Shown here: one piece after another, positions 57,223 through 64,000 of the stretch
Layout of the letters: each line of letters opens with the position of its first letter
Numbering within the stretch: position 1 is the stretch's first letter
Assembly: GCF_900114495.1 (NCBI RefSeq)
Contig: NZ_FOZI01000001.1
Location: forward strand, 1,011,469 to 1,075,468
Origin: Dyella sp. OK004
GTDB lineage: Bacteria > Pseudomonadota > Gammaproteobacteria > Xanthomonadales > Rhodanobacteraceae
DNA length: 64,000 nt
Direction of reading: 5' to 3'
The notes under the pieces: model-generated
Database searches by the model: none
Seen by the model: only the letters and a program-made list of their open reading frames with translations
Told to the model about the DNA's origin: nothing
Position numbers and translations under genes: made by a program

Positions 57223-57562
57223 GAGCACATGGTTAGAAATGACCGTGGCTAAGAACACACCGGCGGTAACATATCGGTGATGATATGGACGGCACCATGG
57301 CGCAGGAGCGCTATGAGTACTCAGGGATGAGACTCGCCAACTTAAGGAACAAGGATGATCACCAAGGAATGGTGCGCCTACCTGCCCACTGGGCGGTTAC
57401 GCCTCCCCAAACAAAGCCTTCTTCGCTACTCCCCCCTTCCGCATGGCGGGGGTGGATATCCGGCGAACGGCTCTCCCCGATTACCGCCAGCTCATCTTTC
57501 GATGCCTTCCATGACACGTTCATCTCGTGGCATCGATTCACCCGTGTCCAATGGAGAACTTC

Positions 57563-59248
57563 ATGGCAAGGAAAGCGAAACCAATTCTGTTGCTTGATGG
57601 CCGCATGTCGCCGCGCGGCCTCACTTTGATGGAGCGAGCGACGACGTTCATTGCGTGTATTTTTCTTGTGTTAGGGGTTTCTTTGGCCCATGCGCAAGAC
57701 GACCCTGATCCCTACACGTACACCATCGCGGGTGGCGATGGAACGGTATACGCGCATGCAGACGACGCATGTCAGGCCGCTTATTCGGACGACGTCGCGT
57801 TAATTCATCAGAACACGCCAGGAAGCAGCGCTTACACGGTAAACATCCTTCCTTACCAATCGCCGATCTTCAATGCGGCGTCCTCAAATCCGCCGAAACT
57901 GATGTACTACGCCTGCACCACCTCATATCAGCTCATTTATACGGCGAATGGTCACGTTGAGGATTTGCAGTTTAGCCATCTCATTAAGGGTGTACAGAAG
58001 GATACTCCCTGTCCTGACGGTCAGATCAAAAATGAATTTACTGGGAAGTGCGAGAACCCCAATGAGGATCAGGACCGCAAGGAGGTCGGCGATCCTTCGG
58101 ACTTGCCGCTCGGAGGCGTCATTACCTGCGCTGGCAATCCTGTCAGCATTGCATCGGGAAATAAGTTCCAGAACGAGGAAGACTTTCGCGATGCCAATGG
58201 CGAGCTAGCATTCGAGCGCTATTACAACGGCTACAGCCGAGCTTGGACGCACAGCTATGGCATGACGCTGGCTATCAACGGCAATACGCTGCTTCTCACG
58301 TCTGACGACGGTCGCTCTTCCATTTTCACTTTGACCAACGGCGTGCCAGTCGGCGAACCAACAGAGCAAGGAAGTCTTCGGCAGGGCAACCAACAGTGGA
58401 TCTACACCGCCGCAGATAACACGATCTATACGTTCGATGCGATGGGTTTTCTCGTGCGCAAACAGCTCGCCGACGGGCGCGCGCAAACCATCACCTACAC
58501 GTTTCAGGCGCCCAGCAAGATGTCATTCACCGTCACCGACTCGGGTGGACGGACGCTTCGGTACGTCACGAGTTGGTACCGCGGCCCGCTCGAAAGCCTG
58601 ACGACGGGTGGCATGACCATCACCTATACGACCGCCGGTGCAACGTACCTCATCACCAAGGCCGTGAAGTCATGGGGTGACCACACCATCACTCGAAGCT
58701 ATGTCTACGAAGACGCGAACAATCCCGATCTTCTGACCGGCATCATCGATGAGCGCGGTGTTCGCTTCGCCACCTGGCACTACGACAGCCAAGGCAGGGC
58801 CATATCGAGCGAGCATGCCAATGGAGCGGAAAAGGTTTCCTTGGCCTATCAGGATGATGGCTCGGTGGTGGTGACCAACGCGCTAGGTCACAACGTCACG
58901 TACCGATATCAGGTTATTCAGGGCATAAAGCGCGTCACCGCCATTGAAGGCGAGCCCGCAGCCGGGTGTCCGGCTAGCAACAGCACGTACACGTACACAG
59001 CGCGAGGACAGGTTGAAACCAAAACCGACGCCTTGGGTACGGTGACTGCCTACGAGTACGACACGATGGGCCGTGAGACCAAGCGAGTGGAAGCAAAGGG
59101 AACACCGCAGGAGCGCACGACGACGACGACCTGGGACGCCACGCGCTTCCTTCCGTTGACGGTCACTACGCCAGACCGTGTGACGACGTATACCTATGAC
59201 GACCAGGGGCGTCCGCTTTCGAGCAACGTTCACGCTATCAAGGAATGA
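57563..59248 (+). CDS. RHS-repeat protein, first part, with Sec signal peptide
   Basis: The protein (561 aa) has a signal peptide (ATTFIACIFLVLGVSLAHAQ) preceded by about 22 residues. A cysteine-containing region follows, then the start of an RHS shell: the DUF6531-like entry PVSIASGNKFQNEEDF, FERYYNGYSRAWTHSYGM and YD-type repeats such as YEYDTMGRETKRVE. It ends after YTYDDQGRPLSS with no toxin domain. GGAG lies upstream of the ATG at 57563. Its stop overlaps the first ATG of the next gene. RHS proteins normally form one long shell; here it is split. Confidence 0.78.
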   Translation: MARKAKPILLLDGRMSPRGLTLMERATTFIACIFLVLGVSLAHAQDDPDPYTYTIAGGDGTVYAHADDACQAAYSDDVALIHQNTPGSSAYTVNILPYQSPIFNAASSNPPKLMYYACTTSYQLIYTANGHVEDLQFSHLIKGVQKDTPCPDGQIKNEFTGKCENPNEDQDRKEVGDPSDLPLGGVITCAGNPVSIASGNKFQNEEDFRDANGELAFERYYNGYSRAWTHSYGMTLAINGNTLLLTSDDGRSSIFTLTNGVPVGEPTEQGSLRQGNQQWIYTAADNTIYTFDAMGFLVRKQLADGRAQTITYTFQAPSKMSFTVTDSGGRTLRYVTSWYRGPLESLTTGGMTITYTTAGATYLITKAVKSWGDHTITRSYVYEDANNPDLLTGIIDERGVRFATWHYDSQGRAISSEHANGAEKVSLAYQDDGSVVVTNALGHNVTYRYQVIQGIKRVTAIEGEPAAGCPASNSTYTYTARGQVETKTDALGTVTAYEYDTMGRETKRVEAKGTPQERTTTTTWDATRFLPLTVTTPDRVTTYTYDDQGRPLSSNVHAIKE

Positions 59249-59253
59249 CAGAC

Positions 59254-62019
59254 ATGAAGAAAAGGATTCTTTGCAGTCTCGTCGCGCTGAGTTTGTCGGC
59301 GTCGGCAGTGCATGCCACAACCCCAGACCGAATCTCTACGAGGGCCTATAACGCTCAAGGTTTGGTCGCGAGCGTTGATGGTCCACGAACGGACGTCAAT
59401 GACGTCACCGGCTACACCTACGATGCGTCGGGCCGTCTGGCGACCGTCACCGATGCCCAGGGCCACGTGACATCGTTTGACACGTATGACACATACGGCC
59501 ATCCGGGACGCTCGACTGACCCTAACGGGGTCGTGACGACCATGACCTACACCCCGGAAGGTTGGCTTCAGTCCACCACACGGGACAGTACAGGGACGCC
59601 TGCAACCACAACCATGAGTTACAACGCGGTCGGGGATGTGATTCAGACCACAGATGCTGATGGCGTGGTGGTGAGCTACACCTATGACGATGCCCGTCGC
59701 CTGACGGACATCACGGACGCTTTCGGCAACCGCATCCACTACACCTTGGACGCTGCCGGAAATCGCCTCAAGGAGGAGACGTTCGATAGCCCCAACACGT
59801 TGAAGCGGACCATCTCGCACACGTACAACAGCCTCAGCCAACTTCTGACGGTGGTCGACGCTTTCAATCGGACCATCCTCAACTACAACTACCCTGATGG
59901 CTATGATGCAGCGGGTAATCCAGCCCACAGTTCTGACGCAACAGGCGTCCAGCGGAAGCGCGGTTACGACGCGCTGCACCGCCTGGTCAGCACCATCGAC
60001 AACTACAATGGCACAGACGCAGCGACCAAGGACACGCAGAGCGTGTCGTCCTACGACGCCAGCGACCATCTGGAAGGCGTGAGCGATCCCGACGGCCTGA
60101 ATACGATCTATAGCTATAACGGTCTCGACGATCTCAAGTCGGTACAGAGTCCGGATACCGGCACGACAATCTACGCCTATGACGCTGCGGGCAATGCCAC
60201 CCAGCGCACCGACGCCAAAGGCGGTATAAGCACGAGCACCTACGACGCGCTAAATCGCCGGACGACCACGACCTATGGCGATAGCTCGCTCAATGTGGCG
60301 TACTCTTATGACGAGCCCAATAGCGCCACGGGTTGCACCGCGTCCTATCCGATCGGCAAGCTGACCAGAGTCGTGGAGAACGCGGTCACGACCACTTATT
60401 GCTATGACGCCCTCGGTAACGTGGTGCAAAAGCGTCAGACGCAGGGCACCCATACGGACGCGACCATTTATAGCTACTCGCGAGCCGGTCGCCTCGCCAG
60501 CATCCTGACCCCCAGCGGCACGTCTATTCAGTATAGCCGTGACGCCATCGGTCGAATCAGTGGTGTGACGGTGTTGCCACCAGGAGTGACGGGCGCTGGC
60601 GCAGGCAATGTTGTCACCGGTATCACGTACCTACCGTTCGGCCCCATCACCAGCTACACCCTGGGCAACGGCCAGACGATTACCCGCAGCTACGACGCCA
60701 ACTACGCGCTGACCGACGTCACCAGCCCCGCGCTCAACCTGCACTTCGCCCGCGATGCGATGGGCAACATCACGACACTGGGCAACGCCGCCGGCACCAA
60801 CCCGGCCAGCGAAACCTATGCTTACGACCCGCTGTACCGGCTCACCGGACTGAAAGACGCCAGCGGTAACGCCATCGAGAGCTACACCTACAGCAAGACC
60901 GGCGATCGGTTGAGCAAGACCGCCAATGGTCTCGCCACCGGCACCTACGGCTACCAGAGTGGCACGCATAGGCTGACCAGCATTGGCACCAGTGCGCGCA
61001 CCTACGATGCCAACGGCAACACCACCGGGAATGCCACCGCCGGCAACACCTACGGCTATGGCTACAACGGTCGCAACCGGCTGACCGTGGTGCAGCTCAA
61101 CAACCAGACGGTGGGGCAGTACACCTACAACGCGATGGGGCAGCGCGTCGCCAAGAGCAGTACGTTCCCGCAGAGCGTCAGTCAGCGCTTCACCTATGAC
61201 GAAGGGAGCCAGCTGATTGGTGAGTACGGGACCACCAACCGCGACTACATTTGGTTGGGGGATCTGCCGGTGGCGGTGGTGGATACGACGGGAACGACAA
61301 GCACCGTGAGCTACATCCATGCGGATGGGCTTAATACACCACGTGTAATCACCGACAGCGCGGGTGCCGCGATCTGGCAATGGACTTACCAGGGCAACCC
61401 TTTCGGCGAGCAGCAACCGACGTCGAGCAACGGCTTTGTCTTCAATCCTCGGTTCGCAGGACAGTACTTCGATGCCGAACTTGGTACGGCATACAATGTA
61501 AATCGAGACTATGACCCAGCGACAGGGCGTTATATCCAAAGCGATCCACTTGGGTTGGATGGAGGCATCAGTACTTACCTGTACGCAAGTGGCGGGCCAC
61601 TAGATAGCACGGATGCGCTTGGGCTTACCGACTTAAGAGTGAATAAAACCACCCATACGATTGAGGTTGTGGACGGCTCCGGAAATGTGCGTGGGTCCTT
61701 TCCTGCATACAACAATGCGCAGCGAGGGAGCAGAGGACAATGGGCGGACGGCACATATGACTATGACTACCACACCCGTCATAACGACGACGCTGCTGAC
61801 AGCGCTTATGGGTCGAATGGAAACTACGTATTCCGCGTCCCTGGTTGCTCGGGATGTGGCGTGCATTCCGGGCGGCAGAGCACACCCGATCAACTGGGCC
61901 GCACAGGACCACAACATGCAACAAGTGGATGTATCAGAACCACGGATGCGGCCACTGATTTGATTGGGCAGCTGGATCGCGATGGCGATCCGGTACGAAG
62001 AATGACGGTGTCACATTAA
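59254..62019 (+). CDS. RHS-repeat protein, second part, with Sec signal and L,D-transpeptidase-like toxin end
   Basis: The protein (921 aa) begins with its own signal peptide (MKKRILCSLVALSLSASAVHA). Many YD repeats follow (YTYDASGRLATVTDAQGH), and the RHS core ends with RYIQSDPLGLDGG and DSTDALGL near residue 790. The last 130 residues are variable: HSGRQ (His871) and ATSGCIR (Cys893) give the L,D-transpeptidase motif H...(S)GC-R, as in Tlde1/DUF2778 toxins that act on peptidoglycan. AAGGA lies 9 nt before the ATG at 59254; an ATG at 59245 overlaps the previous stop. Toxin activity is inferred. Confidence 0.8.
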   Translation: MKKRILCSLVALSLSASAVHATTPDRISTRAYNAQGLVASVDGPRTDVNDVTGYTYDASGRLATVTDAQGHVTSFDTYDTYGHPGRSTDPNGVVTTMTYTPEGWLQSTTRDSTGTPATTTMSYNAVGDVIQTTDADGVVVSYTYDDARRLTDITDAFGNRIHYTLDAAGNRLKEETFDSPNTLKRTISHTYNSLSQLLTVVDAFNRTILNYNYPDGYDAAGNPAHSSDATGVQRKRGYDALHRLVSTIDNYNGTDAATKDTQSVSSYDASDHLEGVSDPDGLNTIYSYNGLDDLKSVQSPDTGTTIYAYDAAGNATQRTDAKGGISTSTYDALNRRTTTTYGDSSLNVAYSYDEPNSATGCTASYPIGKLTRVVENAVTTTYCYDALGNVVQKRQTQGTHTDATIYSYSRAGRLASILTPSGTSIQYSRDAIGRISGVTVLPPGVTGAGAGNVVTGITYLPFGPITSYTLGNGQTITRSYDANYALTDVTSPALNLHFARDAMGNITTLGNAAGTNPASETYAYDPLYRLTGLKDASGNAIESYTYSKTGDRLSKTANGLATGTYGYQSGTHRLTSIGTSARTYDANGNTTGNATAGNTYGYGYNGRNRLTVVQLNNQTVGQYTYNAMGQRVAKSSTFPQSVSQRFTYDEGSQLIGEYGTTNRDYIWLGDLPVAVVDTTGTTSTVSYIHADGLNTPRVITDSAGAAIWQWTYQGNPFGEQQPTSSNGFVFNPRFAGQYFDAELGTAYNVNRDYDPATGRYIQSDPLGLDGGISTYLYASGGPLDSTDALGLTDLRVNKTTHTIEVVDGSGNVRGSFPAYNNAQRGSRGQWADGTYDYDYHTRHNDDAADSAYGSNGNYVFRVPGCSGCGVHSGRQSTPDQLGRTGPQHATSGCIRTTDAATDLIGQLDRDGDPVRRMTVSH

Positions 62020-62031
62020 GGAGTGTTCACA

Positions 62032-62481
62032 ATGAATAGGCTTGCATGCCTTGCTTTCGCGCTCTATTTTTTTTGTTGCCTTTCACCAGCAATTGCTGCC
62101 TGTAATTCCCAGATGGCCAAGAAAGCTGAAGAGCAGGCGTCCACACTAAAAACATGGAGTGCGCTCCATCAGTCCTTCAAACGGTATGCTGCCTGTGATG
62201 ATGGCGCCATAGCTGAGGGGTACAGTAACTCCGTCGCCACTCTTTTGGCCGATTGGAGTGACGTTGTCTCGCTTAACAGAATGGTCACCAAGGATAAAAA
62301 GTTTGGTGATTTTGTTATTAAACATATTGATTGGCTGATGACTCCTTCACAGTTGGAATCAATCGATTCTCAAGCAGGAAAATCATGCCCGACTGAAGCG
62401 ACAGCGCTATGCGGTCGGATAAGAGAGAGGGTTAGTGAGATTCGCTCCTCAGCGGAGCAAGCGAGTCCTGGCAAGCAGTAA
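62032..62481 (+). CDS. Exported probable immunity protein for the RHS toxin
   Basis: The protein (149 aa) has a signal peptide (MNRLACLAFALYFFCCLSPAIA) and a helical, cysteine-containing mature part (paired Cys in KSCPTEATALCGRI). AAGGAG lies 8 nt before the ATG, and the gene follows the toxin by 12 nt. Its AT-richer codon use differs from the housekeeping genes. Periplasmic location is what a peptidoglycan-active toxin would need. No family is recognised. Confidence 0.68.
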   Translation: MNRLACLAFALYFFCCLSPAIAACNSQMAKKAEEQASTLKTWSALHQSFKRYAACDDGAIAEGYSNSVATLLADWSDVVSLNRMVTKDKKFGDFVIKHIDWLMTPSQLESIDSQAGKSCPTEATALCGRIRERVSEIRSSAEQASPGKQ

Positions 62482-62515
62482 ACATGAAGGCGACCAATTG
62501 GTCGCCTTCATAGTT

Positions 62516-62830
62516 TCAATCGGCCGCCTTTGCACCATTGCCATCCACGTTGGTAACGGCGTAGTCACCGAACTCCACCACCTCTTCGCCAAGCCAATCA
62601 TTGAGCTGCTGAAAGCGCGTCATCAGCGGCAGCAGCTCATTGATCGCGAACACCTGAGCTGCCGGCACCACCGATCCGAATCCGGTGGTGCCCGTGGGCA
62701 CCAAGCCAAGCAACTGTGGTGGTACGCGATGCGCAGCGAGCGCATCGTCCCGCGTGACGTTCTTGATGCTGAAAAACTCATCCTTGGAGCCGGCGTTGCG
62801 CGCGTCAACGTTGGAGTTCATGTCGGCTTC
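62516..62830 (-). pseudogene. Phage portal protein fragment (P2 type)
   Basis: The minus strand encodes DEFFSIKNVTRDDALAAHRVPPQLLGLVPTGTTGFGSVV (part) and NDWLGEEVVEFGDY, the C-terminal third of P2-family portal proteins. The same open frame continues to 63082, but residues before about 85 do not look like a portal. This is a leftover of a prophage; no other capsid or terminase gene is visible. Confidence 0.75.
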
Positions 62831-63071
62831 GTTGCCTCCGGGTTCTTGATAGCACCGCACGCGTGCCAGTCGCTCAATCTGGCGACCGAGCAAGTCGATC
62901 TCTTTGAAGTCGCCACCGGTTTTCTTGTCTTTGCAGAGGGGTGGCAACACGCGTACACGAAAGACATGTTGCAACGGTCCTTTGCAAATTCCGCTCCGAT
63001 CGAAGTATCTTGATGTTGTGGCCGCCAATTCGGCCGCCGGGCTTAGAACCCCGAAATCTAATAGGCGCACC

Positions 63072-63100
63072 AGCGCCGGCATGTCATGGGCGCTTTTTTT
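63072..63100 (+). terminator. Terminator-like hairpin in the prophage-remnant gap
   Basis: AGCGCC (63072-63077) pairs with GGCGCT (63089-63094) around an 11-nt loop, followed by a T7 run. No clear gene ends here on the plus strand, so it may terminate a small RNA or be a relic of the lost phage segment. Confidence 0.5.
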
Positions 63101-63292
63101 GTGCCTGCGGTGCGGCGCAAAGGGGCGGCATATCTTGTCGACCCTTGCCTGCCAGTTTTATGGCGGGTGGCGCGCGGGAGCCTTTGGGCTCGCCGGTTTC
63201 CTATTGGCCGGAGTTCTAACCGCGCGTCACCCGTCGCCATCGTTTAGAACCGATGCGTCGGGTTCCTCTAGAGCTTCATAGGAAATCCGTAC

Positions 63293-63520
63293 ATGGCAGT
63301 CACCTCTCGTACTTTCGCCCCCGATCCCCGCACCCTGTCGCGCGCCGTCGAAGATTTGCGTGCGCCGTATCAGGCCCTGCAGATGGCCGCCACCGGCATC
63401 GCGTCCAGCCTGCACACAGGCTCTGCCGACGAAAGCGGCGTCTACCATCTACTGCAGGCAGTGGCTGGCCAGCTGGATATAGCCATCACGAAGCTTGAAT
63501 CACTCACGACTCCTCACTAG
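63293..63520 (+). CDS. Small hypothetical protein
   Basis: The protein (75 aa) is probably helical (PRTLSRAVEDLRAPYQALQMAATGIASSL; AVAGQLDIAITKLESL). AGGAAA precedes the ATG, and codon use is normal for the host. It lacks signal peptide and membrane helices. I do not recognise the family. Confidence 0.55.
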   Translation: MAVTSRTFAPDPRTLSRAVEDLRAPYQALQMAATGIASSLHTGSADESGVYHLLQAVAGQLDIAITKLESLTTPH

Positions 63521-63638
63521 TGAAGGGCTCACAGTCATCAATATGCTGTTTGGCGTGATATAGCGATGCGTGAATGTTCGTTCCGGGTCGGAAGCAAACA
63601 TTCAGTCTATCCGCACCAGAACCCATAGGAGCGACACC

Positions 63639-63755
63639 TCACAACGGAAGCTCGGACGTTTGCTCGATCTTCTGCATGAGGATTTCCGTCTTAACGCTCT
63701 GGATACCCTTGATGCGATTGAGATGCTCCACCTGGAACCGGCGGTACCCGGCTCG
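63639..63755 (-). pseudogene. Lrp/AsnC-family regulator, C-terminal fragment
   Basis: The frame reads YRRFQVEHLNRIKGIQSVKT followed by a tail ending TSELPL and a stop. This matches the RAM-domain end of Lrp/AsnC regulators. It lacks the HTH and most of the sensing domain. On the upstream side it is joined directly to the transposase fragment. Confidence 0.6.
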
Positions 63756-63874
63756 CTCAGCGCTAGTAGCTCGGCCCGCAGCACCACCTCGTCAATCTCT
63801 TCAAGGAATCGCTCGCGCCGTGCTGGCTTCTTCTTGGCCTCGAAATCTAAGGAGGCCAACGAACGTCGCTTCAT
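63752..63874 (-). pseudogene. IS5-family transposase, N-terminal fragment
   Basis: The frame MKRRSLASLDFEAKKKPARRERFLEEID and onward to LLALSEP matches the N-terminus of IS5-group transposases (AKKK.TRRERFL...LLALIEPHYP). It breaks off after about 41 residues at the Lrp fragment. It is a scar of an insertion or deletion event. Confidence 0.6.
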
Positions 63875-64000
63875 CGGGGATGCGCTTTTCGGGGGGCATC
63901 GCCGCGACGATGCCTCAGTCGGGGGATGGATCAGAGCGTCCCTAATTGATAAGTATGAAGTGGAATTCGGAGACAATCTTGCCGTCGCGGATCAATGCGT

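Noticed and set aside
57285-57629. 114-codon open frame ahead of the RHS gene
   Set aside because: Overlaps the RHS start in another frame, lacks a signal peptide or motif, and has frequent rare codons; treated as leader region.
62831-63082. N-terminal extension of the portal fragment frame
   Set aside because: Residues before about 85 do not resemble a portal protein and carry no ribosome binding site at the first ATG.
63602-63976. 124-codon open frame on the minus strand
   Set aside because: It is a chance fusion: its first part is an IS5 transposase start, and its second part runs out of frame through an Lrp C-terminus.
63942-64000. Possible end of a coding gene on the minus strand (RDGKIVSEFHFILIN then stop)
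   Set aside because: Only about 18 codons are inside the window, too few to support a call.

Overview
The window is high-GC, densely coded chromosome of a gammaproteobacterium, most likely order Lysobacterales (Xanthomonadales), family Rhodanobacteraceae (a Dyella, Luteibacter or Frateuria-like organism). This rests on a xanthomonadin-type aryl-polyene pigment locus with a XanB2-like chorismatase, the order pigment locus, glmU, atp operon, and a GlnK/UbiK/ComM neighbourhood. The genus assignment is inference from gene content.

Layout. Bases 1-7.7 kb hold housekeeping genes: a cation/proton antiporter (cut by the window), comM, ubiK, glnK, a membrane protein, gpmA, an exported repeat protein, hemF and a YdcF-like protein. 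Bases 7.7-16.5 kb hold the pigment cluster: ketosynthase, ketosynthase-like partner, glycosyltransferase, two dehydratases, MMPL exporter, LolA-like carrier, acyltransferase, ACP and chorismatase. Bases 16.5-26.1 kb hold glmU, a TonB-like lipoprotein and the complete atpIBEFHAGDC operon, with palindromic hairpins in three of its gaps. A phasin and queD follow.

From about 27.1 to 55.4 kb lies a complete type III secretion (T3SS) locus. The main operon runs leftward: sctV-C-D-F-I-J-K-L-N-O-P plus a LysM-like protein. An internal two-component system (cytosolic kinase and FixJ-type regulator) is followed by sctQ-R-S-T; sctU faces them, and a FliO-like gene sits beside sctV. Probable secreted or accessory genes flank the apparatus: a LysM/lysozyme/cysteine-peptidase-like protein, a lipase-like protein, an ankyrin protein, a DUF1521 protein with the GDPH self-cleavage motif, a GNAT protein, a DUF6683-like protein and an EspA/SseB-like protein. 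I see no convincing gatekeeper (SctW) or translocon pore genes.

The main novelty is a 16-bp palindrome, CTAGGG-N4-CCCTAG. I count eleven good copies and one weak copy, all upstream of genes in this T3SS region. Copies are often in tandem with centres 17 bp apart. Two copies have a GATACT/CATACT-like -10 hexamer at exactly the same downstream offset. I propose it as the operator of the T3SS/effector regulon, probably bound by the FixJ-type regulator encoded in the locus.

Bases 55.4-64 kb are accessory DNA: a HigBA-type toxin-antitoxin pair with palindromic operators, a cluster of 13 GGTAA(T/C) hexamers in low-GC DNA, and an RHS system split into two proteins that each carry a Sec signal peptide. 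The second RHS protein ends in an L,D-transpeptidase-like toxin domain and is followed by a small exported probable immunity protein. A phage portal remnant and an IS5/Lrp fragment junction close the window.
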